A stretch of 64,000 nucleotides of DNA from JAYPHU01 sp038127535 (GTDB lineage Bacteria > Pseudomonadota > Alphaproteobacteria > Rhodospirillales > UBA2165): NCBI GenBank assembly GCA_038127535.1, contig JAYPHU010000001.1, positions 124,001-188,000 on the forward strand. Reading direction: 5' to 3'. The position numbers and the translations under genes are program-made. The notes beneath the pieces were generated by a model. That model was not told the origin of the DNA. It searched no databases and saw only the letters and a list, made by a program, of their open reading frames with translations. Shown here one piece after another: positions 41,361 to 51,400 of this stretch (its first letter is position 1; every line of letters begins with the position of its first letter).

Positions 41361-42572
41361 ATGACAAAATTGAACACCTATCGCGGCGGTCCGGACGAAA
41401 ACGGCCACTTCGGCATTTTCGGCGGGCGCTATGTGGCGGAAACCCTGATGCCGCTGATGCTGGCCGTCGAACAGGCCTATTTGGAGGCCAAGGACGACCC
41501 GGCGTTTCAGGCCGAGATTGACTCCTATCTCAAGACCTATGTGGGCCGGCCGACGCCGCTCTATCACGCGCAGCGGATGAGTGAGTATCTGGGCGGGGCC
41601 AAGATTTACTTCAAGCGCGAAGACCTGAACCATACCGGTGCGCACAAGGTAAACAGCTCCATGGGCCAGATTTTGCTGGCCCAACGTATGGGCAAGAACC
41701 GGATCATAGCCGAAACCGGGGCCGGCATGCACGGCGTGGCGACCGCGACGGTGTGTGCGCTGTTTAATCTGCCCTGCACGGTCTATATGGGCGCGACCGA
41801 CATCGACCGTCAGGCGCCAAACGTCAATCGGATGCGCATGCTGGGCGCGGAGATCGTGCCGGTCACGTCGGGTTCGTCGACGCTCAAGGATGCGATGAAC
41901 GAGGCGCTCCGCGACTGGGTCGCTAATGTGGAAGACACGTATTACCTGATCGGTACGGTGGCCGGGCCGCATCCGTATCCCTCCATGGTCCGGGATTTCC
42001 AGTCGGTGATCGGCGATGAAACCCGTGAACAAATCCTGGAGACGGAAGGCCGGCTGCCCGACAGTCTGGTCGCCTGCATCGGCGGCGGCTCCAACGCCAT
42101 GGGCCTGTTCCACCCGTTCCTGGACGACGGGACCGTGCGTATCATGGCGGTGGAAGCCTCCGGTGAGGGGATCGAGACCGGCAAGCACGCGGCCAGTCTG
42201 AACGCCGGCGCACCGGGCGTGCTTCACGGCAACCGCACGTTCCTGCTGCAGGATGGAGATGGCCAGATCGCCGAGGCCCATTCCATTTCCGCCGGCTTGG
42301 ACTATCCGGGGATTGGTCCGGAACATGCCTGGCTCCACGATATCGGCCGGGCTGAGTATGTCTCCGCCACCGATGACGAGGCAGTGGAGGCGTTCCAGAT
42401 GACCACAAGGCTGGAAGGGATTATCCCGGCCCTCGAATCCGCCCACGCCGTCGCCCACGCGATGCGCATTGCCGGCGATCTGCCCAAGGATCATCTGATG
42501 GTGATCAATATGAGCGGGCGCGGCGACAAGGATATGGACTCGGTCCAGCGCTATCTGGACGCTCGGAAATGA
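41361..42572 (+). CDS. trpB: Tryptophan synthase beta chain
   Basis: 403 residues. The PLP lysine is in HTGAHKVNSSMGQ near residue 93, the substrate loop in AETGAGMHGVATAT, and the phosphate loop in ACIGGGSNAMGLFHPF near 235. It condenses indole with serine. The 3' end overlaps trpA by four bases (ATGA), giving translational coupling of the two subunits. Confidence 0.97.
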   Translation: MTKLNTYRGGPDENGHFGIFGGRYVAETLMPLMLAVEQAYLEAKDDPAFQAEIDSYLKTYVGRPTPLYHAQRMSEYLGGAKIYFKREDLNHTGAHKVNSSMGQILLAQRMGKNRIIAETGAGMHGVATATVCALFNLPCTVYMGATDIDRQAPNVNRMRMLGAEIVPVTSGSSTLKDAMNEALRDWVANVEDTYYLIGTVAGPHPYPSMVRDFQSVIGDETREQILETEGRLPDSLVACIGGGSNAMGLFHPFLDDGTVRIMAVEASGEGIETGKHAASLNAGAPGVLHGNRTFLLQDGDGQIAEAHSISAGLDYPGIGPEHAWLHDIGRAEYVSATDDEAVEAFQMTTRLEGIIPALESAHAVAHAMRIAGDLPKDHLMVINMSGRGDKDMDSVQRYLDARK

Positions 42573-43393
42573 GCGTCGAAACCCGCATTATCCGCTGCTT
42601 CGCCTCGTTAAAGGCAGAGGGCCGGCCCGGCCTGGTGACTTTTATCACCGCTGGCGATCCGGATCGGGAAACCTCTCAAGTCATTTTGGATAAGCTGCCC
42701 GAGGCCGGTGCGGATGTGATCGAGCTCGGCATGCCGTTTTCCGATCCCATGGCGGACGGTCCGGCGATCCAAGCTTCCAGCCAGCGGGCGCTCAAAGCCG
42801 GTGCCAACATGAAACAAACCCTGGAGATGGTCCGCAATTTCCGCAGCCACGACGACGAGACGCCGATTGTCCTGATGGGTTATTTCAATCCGATCTACAT
42901 TTATGGCGTGGAGGCGTTTTTGGATGACGCCAAGGCCGCCGGGGTGGACGGACTGATCATCGTCGATCTACCGCCGGAAGAAAACGAGATGCGGGACGGC
43001 CTAGATCGGACCGGCATTGACTTGATTTACCTGACCTCGCCGACCACCGACGATGCGCGCTTGCCCGCGGTGGTCAAGAATGCTAGCGGCTTTGTCTATT
43101 ACGTCTCCATTACTGGGATCACCGGCACCCGGTCCGCCGACGCAAAAGACGTGGCGGCGTCGGTCGAGCGGCTGCGCAAACATACCGATCTGCCCATCGC
43201 CATCGGCTTCGGCATCAAGACGCCGGAACAAGCCCGTGAGTTTGGCGCGTGCGGCGATGCCGCCGTGGTCGGCTCCGCCCTCGTTGGCCAGGTCGCCGAT
43301 AATCTCAATGACGACGGTTCTCCCAAAGCCGGCTGCGCCGATGCGGTGTTAAGCCTGGTGACGGATCTGGCCCAGGGAGTGCGCGCTGTCTGA
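42569..43393 (+). CDS. trpA: Tryptophan synthase alpha chain
   Basis: 274 residues. LVTFITAGDPDRETS begins the barrel, the catalytic Glu is in DVIELGMPFSDPMADGPAIQAS near residue 50, the Asp in GLIIVDLPPEEN near 130, and YYVSITGITGTRSA is the flexible loop. It splits indole-3-glycerol phosphate into indole and glyceraldehyde-3-phosphate, passing indole to TrpB. Many alphaproteobacteria place accD next, but here folC follows at once. Confidence 0.97.
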   Translation: MSVETRIIRCFASLKAEGRPGLVTFITAGDPDRETSQVILDKLPEAGADVIELGMPFSDPMADGPAIQASSQRALKAGANMKQTLEMVRNFRSHDDETPIVLMGYFNPIYIYGVEAFLDDAKAAGVDGLIIVDLPPEENEMRDGLDRTGIDLIYLTSPTTDDARLPAVVKNASGFVYYVSITGITGTRSADAKDVAASVERLRKHTDLPIAIGFGIKTPEQAREFGACGDAAVVGSALVGQVADNLNDDGSPKAGCADAVLSLVTDLAQGVRAV

Positions 43394-44669
43394 GCCCGTT
43401 GATCTGGTTGAGCGGCTCAACCGGCTTCATCCCCGGGTCATCGACCTGTCCCTCGGCCGGATTGAGCGGCTCCTCGACAAACTTGATAATCCCCACGACA
43501 AACTGCCGCCGGTGATCCATGTGGCCGGCACTAACGGCAAAGGCTCCGTGGTCGCCTTCATGCGCGCCATGGCGGAAGCGGCTGGGCTCAAGGTCCATGT
43601 CTATACCTCGCCCCATCTGATCCGGTTTAACGAACGCATCCGGCTAGCCGGCGAACTGATTACCGATGAAGCGCTTCACGGTCTCTTGGAAGAATGCGAG
43701 GCGGCCAACGGCGACGACCCGATCACGTTTTTCGAGATGACCACGGCGCTGGCGTTTCTGGCTTTTGCGCGAGCGCCGGCCGATTTGGTGCTGCTGGAAA
43801 CCGGTCTGGGCGGGCGGCTGGACGCGACCAATGTGGTCAAGCGCCCGGCGGCTACGGCGCTCACGCCCATCTCTATCGATCACGTAGGCTTTTTAGGCGA
43901 CGACATCAGAGGCATCGCCGCCGAGAAAGCCGATATCATGCGAAAAGACGTGGTCTGCGCTTCCTCTGCCCAATCCCTGGACGTGGCGGAGGTCATCCGC
44001 ACCAAGGCCGATGCGCACGGGGCAAAATTGTGGATGTCCGGCGAAGACTGGTCTTTCCAGACCGGCCCAGATTGCGTCCGGATCAAAACGCCGAAACGGG
44101 ATCATGTGTTTGAGCCGGCGGCGCTTACCGGTTGGTTTCAACAGGCCAACGCGGCCCAAGCGGCTGCTGCGCTGGATGCGGTTTTGGGGTTCAGTTTCGA
44201 GAACGAAGAAATTCAGGCCGGCATGGCGTCGGTGGAATGGCCGGGCCGCTTGGTCCGCCTGACCCGTGGCCCGCTTGTCGAAAGTCTGCCTGACGGTTGG
44301 GAACTTTGGCTGGACGGCGGGCATAATCCGGGCGCGGCGGAGGTCATCGCCGCGGAGATCGCCACCTGGACGGAGAAACCGATCTGTCTGGTCACCGGGA
44401 TGATCAACACCAAGGACGCCGACGGATATATAAGCCCGCTGGTGCCGCACATCGCCGGATTGACCGCCGTGACGATTACCGGCGAAGACGCGGCCTTGCC
44501 GGCGGACGAGGTGGTCGGTGCGGCCAAGCGCGCCGGGATCGATGCCGATACCGCCGAAGACTTCCGGGCCGCGGTTAACGCCATTCCCGGTAAATACCCC
44601 AGGCCCGGCCGGATTCTCATTGGCGGCTCCCTTTATCTAGCGGGCCAAGTGCTGCAGGATCATGGCTAG
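43386..44669 (+). CDS. folC: Folylpolyglutamate synthase / dihydrofolate synthase
   Basis: About 427 residues. The usual FolC N-terminus (LVERLNRLHPRVIDLSLGRIERLL) is encoded before the first normal start codon, the GTG at 43512. In that frame there is no ATG, GTG or TTG after the TGA at 43359; a CTG at 43386 has AGGGAG (43374-43379) six bases upstream and is the likely start, inside the end of trpA. Motifs: P-loop IHVAGTNGKGSVVAF, SPHLIRFNERIR, TGLGGRLDATN, DGGHNPGAAE. It adds glutamates to folates and may make dihydrofolate. Ends eight bases inside the next gene. Confidence 0.9.
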   Translation: MSEPVDLVERLNRLHPRVIDLSLGRIERLLDKLDNPHDKLPPVIHVAGTNGKGSVVAFMRAMAEAAGLKVHVYTSPHLIRFNERIRLAGELITDEALHGLLEECEAANGDDPITFFEMTTALAFLAFARAPADLVLLETGLGGRLDATNVVKRPAATALTPISIDHVGFLGDDIRGIAAEKADIMRKDVVCASSAQSLDVAEVIRTKADAHGAKLWMSGEDWSFQTGPDCVRIKTPKRDHVFEPAALTGWFQQANAAQAAAALDAVLGFSFENEEIQAGMASVEWPGRLVRLTRGPLVESLPDGWELWLDGGHNPGAAEVIAAEIATWTEKPICLVTGMINTKDADGYISPLVPHIAGLTAVTITGEDAALPADEVVGAAKRAGIDADTAEDFRAAVNAIPGKYPRPGRILIGGSLYLAGQVLQDHG

Positions 44670-45660
44670 TATGACTACCTTGCCCAGTCCATCCCTCCGC
44701 CGCCGCCTTGAATCTTTCGAGCCGTCGCCCGAAATGGCCTATGGCCTGATTGCCTTCGCCACATTCCTGTGGGCGTCCAGCGTGGTGATTGGCCGAGGGG
44801 TGCATACGGAAATTCCACCGGTCGGCCTGTCGTTCTGGCGATGGGGGGTGGGCGCTCTGTTCCTGCTGCCCCTGGTGCTGCCCGATTTGGGCGCGAAGAA
44901 AAAGATGATCCGGGGCCACTGGAAACTGATCCTGCTGTTGGGCGTCCTCCAGGTGGGCAGTTCCACCTTCATCATGCTGGCGGTCAATTTCACCACGGCG
45001 CTCAACAGTGCGCTGATCAACGGCTCCCAGCCGGCCCTCACAGCGGTCGTGGCCTGGATATTGATTCGCGACCAGGTGACCTTAGGCCAGAGCCTGGGTA
45101 TCGCCGCCGGCGTGTTCGGCATCGTCATTATCGTGGTTCGCGCTGATCTGGAGGTCATCCTGGGCATGCAGCTGAACCAGGGAGACGGCTACGCGGTCCT
45201 GGCCATTATCGGCTGGGGTATTTACGCCGTGTTGCTGCACCGTTTGCCCAAGGAATTGGGCGTGACCACCACCTTATTCCTGATCATCGCAACCGGTTCG
45301 CTCGCCATGCTGCCATTCTATGTTTTTGAAAGCCTGGTATTCCGCCCAGTACCCCTGACCGCCGACGTGGTTGGGATCGTCGTCGGTATGGCAATCTTTA
45401 TCTCGGTGTTATCGGTTTTCGTCTGGAATGCGGGGGTGCGCTCCGTCGGGCCCAACCGGGCTTCGATCTTTCTCAATCTGGTGCCGGTGTTCGGCGCGGT
45501 GCTGGCGGTGGTGACCTTGGGCGAACGCCTGCAACTGTTTCATCTGGCCGGCGCGGTGCTGGTCTGCGCCGGTATCTCCATGGTGATCCTGTTTAAGCGC
45601 AAGGCCCCACCGTCAGGCGAACCAAATGGTGCGGATCAGGACGGCGACCCCCATAAATAA
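44662..45660 (+). CDS. EamA-family (DMT) transporter
   Basis: 332 residues with ten transmembrane helices in two EamA repeats (about 35-165 and 180-310). The typical SFWRWGVGALFLLPL and ALINGSQPALTAVVAWI of the first repeat, and GPNRASIFLNLVPVFGAVLAVVTLGE of the second, are present. Members export amino acids or other metabolites; the substrate is unknown. Start overlaps folC by eight bases, so it ends the trp-fol unit. Its 3' end overlaps the convergent TauE/SafE gene by 48 bases. Confidence 0.9.
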   Translation: MASMTTLPSPSLRRRLESFEPSPEMAYGLIAFATFLWASSVVIGRGVHTEIPPVGLSFWRWGVGALFLLPLVLPDLGAKKKMIRGHWKLILLLGVLQVGSSTFIMLAVNFTTALNSALINGSQPALTAVVAWILIRDQVTLGQSLGIAAGVFGIVIIVVRADLEVILGMQLNQGDGYAVLAIIGWGIYAVLLHRLPKELGVTTTLFLIIATGSLAMLPFYVFESLVFRPVPLTADVVGIVVGMAIFISVLSVFVWNAGVRSVGPNRASIFLNLVPVFGAVLAVVTLGERLQLFHLAGAVLVCAGISMVILFKRKAPPSGEPNGADQDGDPHK

Positions 45661-46380
45661 AAGAAAATAGAGCAACAGCCTGAGGAACAGCGGGTCAGGC
45701 ACCCGGTGAAATACCCAGGTGCCGACCCGGCTGAAGATCAGCATGGACGGAAATAGGATCAAGATGACGATAAGGATCGCTGGCGCAAACTGGGAGGCTA
45801 TCACGATGGAGATGGCCGAGACGCCTTCCTTGATGAACGCCATTGCATTAAGACTGGCCCGGGTCACCTTGGCGGACGTATCCCGCGCCAGCATGTAGAC
45901 CACAATGGGCGGCCCGCCGATGCCGGCGGCGGTGCCGGTGGTGCCGGCAAACGCTCCGACCAAAAACGAAATAAGTGTGGTTTTTTGGCCGCAATAGCGC
46001 CAGCCGCTCATCATTAAGAGCGCCGAGCCGATTACCAGACAGGCGATGACGATCCGCATGGTGTCCGCTGACACGACGATCAGGATGTAGACGCCCAGCG
46101 GCGTCGCGGCCAAGCTGCCGATGAAGAGCGGGATGATGGGTTTCCATTCGGCTTCCCGCGCTGCGCCGGGAAACATGGGCGTCATTACCATGACATCGAT
46201 GGCGAGCCCGATGACCACAGCTTCCGCCGGGATCATCATCAGACTGAACAGGGGCACCATGACGAGGGTGGTGCCGAAGCCGGCAAAGCCGCGCAGGAAG
46301 CCGCCCAGTCCGGCGATCATCAACAGGGCGATCCATTGGCCAATCGTGTAGTCGAGTCCAAAATCGGTGAGCGGGATCAC
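45613..46380 (-). CDS. TauE/SafE-family permease
   Basis: 255 residues with about eight transmembrane helices. GGFLRGFAGFGTTLVMVPLFSLM in the first helices and LVGAFAGTTGTAAGIGGPPIVVYML in the second half are the paired repeat motifs of the family. Members move sulfite, sulfoacetate or other sulfonates and organic anions across the inner membrane. It is downstream of the methyltransferase gene on the same strand. Its substrate is unknown, but a link to the sulfatase cluster far upstream is only speculation. Confidence 0.9.
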   Translation of the reverse strand: MIPLTDFGLDYTIGQWIALLMIAGLGGFLRGFAGFGTTLVMVPLFSLMMIPAEAVVIGLAIDVMVMTPMFPGAAREAEWKPIIPLFIGSLAATPLGVYILIVVSADTMRIVIACLVIGSALLMMSGWRYCGQKTTLISFLVGAFAGTTGTAAGIGGPPIVVYMLARDTSAKVTRASLNAMAFIKEGVSAISIVIASQFAPAILIVILILFPSMLIFSRVGTWVFHRVPDPLFLRLLLYFLLFMGVAVLIRTIWFA

Positions 46381-46401
46381 TGGGATAGCCGAAGAGAGAA
46401 G

Positions 46402-47934
46402 TTAGGGTGCGGGCGCCAGGATGCCGAGCTCCAGGAACTTAGCGAGCCTGGTATCGCGAAACTTATCAACCGCTTCGGCGATGGCCTGGGCTTCGTTGCC
46501 GCCGTCGACCACCATTTCTCGGCCTGATTCCAGCAGCCGGTTGAAGGCCCAGTCGGCAACGCCGTCCCGATTGGATTCAACCGAGCAGAGCGCAAACAAA
46601 GCGTCCGCCATAGAAACTTCCATACCGATGCCGGCACTACCGCCGGCCAATCCGATGGCCGGTTGGGTCAAAAGCCGTTTCTTGAGATGGCTGAGATTGA
46701 CCGCGCCGGTTAAGTCAAACCGGTCGGCGGTAAGTGCGGCTTCGTCCGGCGCGGTTGTTTCGCCGGCGAAAGGCAGAACCTGGCCGCCGGCGGTCAGGAA
46801 CCGGATCGTATCCAGCACCAGCTCGGGACCGTAAGATTTTAGACCATCCATTCCCACCAGGTCCCGGCCTCGCTTAGCCCCTGTCGCCAGATGCTCAAGC
46901 ACATTGCCGAACAAATCGGCGGCATAGTTCAGCTCCACATCGCCGAACATCACGGTCCGGTTAAACTGATCCAGCACGCAGGTAAGCCCGAACGGCGTGT
47001 CCATGAGGATGTCCGCCTGTTCGACTTCACTCAGGTTATTGCCGCCTTTGACAAATACGTCCTTGCGGAAGCGCTGGTTGCGGATGAAGTCCCCATGGGT
47101 CTCGAACTCGATCCGGGTCGTGGATTTTTTCAGCAGGTCATGAAATTCCGCCGGGGCGGCCAGATCGACAAAATTAAGATGGGGAATGGCGCTGCCGGAA
47201 TAATTTAATCCCGCGCTCCGCATTTCCGTAGCGACCTGATGGAAGTAATAGGGTTTGACCGCCTCGCCGAAGAATTCATGGGCGACGTAGGTTGTGTCAT
47301 GCTTGGCGATCTGATCGACAAAGGCCGCCGCCGGCGGGTTGTCGGCGAAGTAGCCGGCCTTATTGTCTTTCAGAAACTGCAGGAAATCCAAGCCGGCCTG
47401 AGCCTTGGTGCGGGTGTCGCCGGCCGTATCCTTGGTATGATCCAGCACCAAATCCCTGAGCGGCGCTATGGCGGCCCAGCCGGGCAGCGTGTCATAGCTG
47501 ACATAGACGATGCCGCCGTCCTTGAGATTGGTTTTCAGAAATTCACGAAGGGCGTCGCGGGCGCCGGGATCAATCCAGCTGTAGACCCCGTGCAGGGTGA
47601 TGAAATCAAACTGGGGCAGCTCGGTCTCCGCTAGGCTGGTGAAATCCAGCTCTTGAAATGCGGCGTTGGCGAGGCCCGCATCGCCGGCGATCCCGGCGGC
47701 GCCCTCGATGTGCTCGCCCATCAGATCGATGCCGGTGAACTCCCCTTGGGGGAACAATTCCGCCAGGATATTGACGCTCACCCCGTTGCCACAGCCGAGC
47801 TCGCAATAGGTGAAAGCGTCGTCCAGGGGCCGGGGCCGCTGGCCGTTCAGGGCGCAGATATAATTGAGGTAGACCGGGCTGAGTTCTCCATAGAAACCCC
47901 AGGTGTAGGGGGTGTCAGTGACATAACCGCTCAT
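46402..47934 (-). CDS. SAM-dependent methyltransferase with methyltransferase regulatory domain
   Basis: 510 residues. Residues ~40-170 form a class I methyltransferase: YCELGCGNGVSVNILAELFP is motif I, EFTGIDLMGEHIE motif II, and DFITLHGVYSWI motif III-IV. The middle (about 220-300) is the methyltransferase regulatory domain with HEFFGEAVKPYYFHQVA. The C-terminal ~200 residues resemble the PKMT C-terminal winged domain of protein lysine methyltransferases of outer membrane proteins. The target is unknown. The gene follows trxA after a long hairpin. Confidence 0.88.
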   Translation of the reverse strand: MSGYVTDTPYTWGFYGELSPVYLNYICALNGQRPRPLDDAFTYCELGCGNGVSVNILAELFPQGEFTGIDLMGEHIEGAAGIAGDAGLANAAFQELDFTSLAETELPQFDFITLHGVYSWIDPGARDALREFLKTNLKDGGIVYVSYDTLPGWAAIAPLRDLVLDHTKDTAGDTRTKAQAGLDFLQFLKDNKAGYFADNPPAAAFVDQIAKHDTTYVAHEFFGEAVKPYYFHQVATEMRSAGLNYSGSAIPHLNFVDLAAPAEFHDLLKKSTTRIEFETHGDFIRNQRFRKDVFVKGGNNLSEVEQADILMDTPFGLTCVLDQFNRTVMFGDVELNYAADLFGNVLEHLATGAKRGRDLVGMDGLKSYGPELVLDTIRFLTAGGQVLPFAGETTAPDEAALTADRFDLTGAVNLSHLKKRLLTQPAIGLAGGSAGIGMEVSMADALFALCSVESNRDGVADWAFNRLLESGREMVVDGGNEAQAIAEAVDKFRDTRLAKFLELGILAPAP

Positions 47935-47948
47935 GTCTATCCCCCCAA

Positions 47949-47984
47949 CTATGGAACCCCGCCCGTGACGGCGGGGTTCATAGA
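47949..47984. terminator. Strong hairpin between trxA and the methyltransferase gene
   Basis: GAACCCCGCC (47954-47963) pairs perfectly with GGCGGGGTTC (47970-47979), extended by CTATG / CATAG with one bulge. There is no T tract on the minus strand, so it may slow rather than end transcription, or act in mRNA stability. Confidence 0.5.
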
Positions 47985-48024
47985 AGACACAAGGCAGCCG
48001 GGGACAATTACCGGCGTCCGATCT

Positions 48025-48342
48025 TTAGATGACGGATTCAATCCATTCCTTGAGCTTGCTCTTCGGCAGGGCGCCGACTTTCATGTCGGCCACTTCGCCG
48101 TTCTTGAACAGCATCAGGGTGGGAATGCCGCGGACGCCATAGTTCGACGGCGTCATCGGATTTTCGTCGATATTGACCTTGGCGATGGTCATCTTGCCTT
48201 GCAGCTCTTCGCCGATTTCATCCAGCGCGGGCGCGATTTGCTTACAGGGGCCACACCATTCCGCCCAAAAATCGACGAGAACGGGCTCGTCCGAGCCCAA
48301 AACGTCGGCTTCAAACGAGTCGTCGGTTACTTGCTTTGCCAT
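48025..48342 (-). CDS. trxA: Thioredoxin
   Basis: 105 residues with the redox site AEWCGPCKQIAP near residue 32, cis-proline in YGVRGIPTLMLFKNGEV near 75 and the usual C-terminal helix. It reduces cytosolic disulfides. Downstream of addA on the same strand by about 90 bases, a conserved alphaproteobacterial order. Confidence 0.97.
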   Translation of the reverse strand: MAKQVTDDSFEADVLGSDEPVLVDFWAEWCGPCKQIAPALDEIGEELQGKMTIAKVNIDENPMTPSNYGVRGIPTLMLFKNGEVADMKVGALPKSKLKEWIESVI

Positions 48343-48429
48343 GTCGGTTTCCTATCGTTGGGCGGCCTTCTCGGACGCCGCCGATTAGATGTTATTACAA
48401 ATTCAATGTATGTTCGCGCTCAAATGCCG

Positions 48430-51400
48430 TCAAGCCGCCGGCGGGGTCAGAAGGGCGCCGTCGAGTTCCATCAGGTGCGGCCCGTCCGTCCAAAGCAAAT
48501 AACAGCGAATCGGTCGGTCGGGATAGATCGCCGTTAGCGCCTCTCGGTAGGCGCCCATCTGGCCCAGATAGAGGACGGAGACGTCTTCGGGGCGCGCCGG
48601 TGGCGGGCGGTTGGTCTTATAGTCGATAATCTCGATGGCCTCGGGCGTGACCGCCAATCGGTCGATCTGCCCGGAGATCACTTGACCGTTAAGATGGCCG
48701 ACGATGGGCACCTCGGCACGGGACTCGGGTCCGAACACTCTTGCATGATCGGGATGGTGCAGCACCGCCAACGTTTCTTCGGTGATGGCGGCTTGGGTCT
48801 CGGGGTCCAGTTCATGCGCGGCGCGCGCCAAATACGATTTCGCCGCCTCCTCCCGCTCTCCCGGTGGCAGATCGGGCAGGGTTTGCAGCAACGCGTGGAT
48901 GATGTTGCCCCGCTTGAACCGGTAGCCGTCATCGCCGCTCAAGGGGGATTGCACCGCCGGTTCTTCCTCCGTCGGGCGCGACGGGGCAAGGGGCACGGGC
49001 GGGGCGGGTTCATCCGGCGGCGGGGTGTCCGCCCAGGCCGGTAAAGGCGCGCGCGGCTCGATGTCCTGTGTCTCAAAGTCTTCGACTTCATCCAACTGCG
49101 GTGAGGTGAGACGCAAAATCGTGGCGCCATCAGTCTCATCGGCTTCGGCCAGGAACGGGTCTTCTACTTCCTCTGCGTTGCCGCCCAGACCGCGCTTCAC
49201 CAGATTGTACCAGCAGCCTTCTGGCGCGGCTGTCTTGTTGGCCCAGCCGCAGATGTAGAGCCGGTCTTCGGCACGGGTGAGCGCCACATACAACAGCCGA
49301 CGGTATTCCCGGTCCCGCTCCTGCGTAATCCGGGTGCGCTCAGTCTCCGCCACTGTTTCATAAGCCCCGCGGCGGGGCGGCCACAGCATCAGCTCGCCGC
49401 CGGTATCATCCTTCGGCCATAGCAGTGTGAACCCGGCGCGGGGGACCTGCATCGTGTCCGGCAGGAAAACAATCGGCGCTTCCAAGCCCTTGGCCCCATG
49501 GACGGTCATGACGCGGACGGCATCCGACCGGGCCTGTTCCAAATCGCGCTTCACCTCCGTCTCGCCCGATTCCAGCCAATAGAGAAAGCCTTCCAGGGTC
49601 GGCGTGTGGGAGTCTTCGTATGAAATCGCCAGGTCCAAAAACTCGGAGATCGGGTCCAACGCGTCCGGTCCCAGCCTGTGGAGCAGTTTCTCCCGTCCCC
49701 CCAACGCGCCCAGGATATGACTGTAGAGCTCAAACGGCGGCATGGTGTCGGCCTGCCGACGCAGCCCGCTCAACAGATCAAACGCGGCCGCCAAGCGTTG
49801 GGAGGCGTCCCGTTTATCGGAAAGCGCCTGCCACAGGGCGCCCGGCCGGTCATAGGCCAGCTCGAACAGGTCGTCTTCTGTCAGCCCGGCGATGGGCCCT
49901 TTCAGCACCGTCGCCAGAGTCAGATCGTCTTCCGGCAGCAGCAACACCCGGCCCAGCGCAATCAGGTCCATCACAGCCATTTGATCGGTTAGCACCATCC
50001 GGTCCACACCGGCGACGCCGATCTCCCGGTTTTTGAGCGCGCGCACTATCTCTTCGACGATGGGGCCTCGGCGGCGCACCAGGATCATGATGTCGCCGGG
50101 CTGGATGGGCCGGTTCTTCGACTCCAGCAATTCCTTGTCGTCGATCATGCACTTGATGCGTTTGGCGATCAGCTGGGCCAGCCGGTTTGCGGTCGAGTCT
50201 CCCTGGATGCGCTCGACCGGCGGCTTCCAGGGAATGGTGGCGTCGATCTCCCGGACGTCGACCGGCGGCCAGAGCTCCACCAGGCTCGCCTCGCCGGCGC
50301 GCTTGGGGATGTGTTCCATCACATCATCATCGAAGCTGAGCCCGTCCTTGGCCCCGTCTTGGGCGAAGATCAGATCGACGGCGCTGAGCACCTTGGGCGC
50401 GGATCGGAATGACACGTTAAGATCAACCTCGCGCCAGCGGTCTCTGGCGGCGGGGATGGTTTTGGCGAAATGTTCCCGCATTTCCCGGAAGGATTGCGGG
50501 TCGGCGCCCTGGAAGCTGTAGATGGATTGTTTCAGGTCGCCGACGGCAAAGATGGTGCGCCGGTTGTCGTGGGCGTCCTCGCCGGCAAAAAATTCTTCGG
50601 CCAGAGCCTCGACCACGCGCCATTGTTCCGGGCTGGTGTCCTGGGCCTCGTCGATCAGGATGTGATCGATGCCGCCGTCCAGCTTATAGAGCACCCAAGG
50701 GGCGATGCCCGGTTTCTGCAACAGCCGCGCCGTTTCCAGAATAAGGTCGTCATAATCGATCAGCGCCCGGCGTTCCTTTTGCCGGCGGTAGGCGGCCAGC
50801 AACGCGTCGCCCAGCCGCAAGAGCCCCGCTGTAGCGTGAGCCGTGGTGGCGGCCCGGGCGCGCAGGTAGGCGGCGTGGACCCGCTCGGCCTCGACAGCGA
50901 GGATGCTTACCACAGCCGGATTATCCTCCGTCAGTTTCTTGGTCATCAGGGATTTGCGGATTTGCAAGTCGCTCTCGTTCCGGGCCGCGGTTAAATAAGC
51001 GTCCGCATAGTCATCGAACGGAATGGCCGAGTCGCCCTGTGGCGTCAGCCAGGCGGTGATCAATTCGCCCCGCCTGATATCCGTCTTGGCGCCGGTCAGC
51101 AGAACCTCGATAGCCGTGCGGAGCCCGATTTCGTCGGCGTTGGCCGGGTTGCCCGCTTCGGCAAAAATAGTGTCTTCCGTTTCCTCCGGGCTCACGCCGA
51201 GCCTATGAAACACGCGGCTGACCAGGTTCCCGATCCCGTCCGCCTCGTCGATCAACCTGGCCAGCCGGCCGCGTTCCCGGGTCAGGGTGGCCAGGATTTC
51301 CGGAAACTTGGATTCATGCAGATGCTGGGTGACCTCGCCGATTGCCATAGCTAGTGGGCTCTCTGCGCCTGTTTGGATGTGCGCCAGTACGGTCTCCCGC

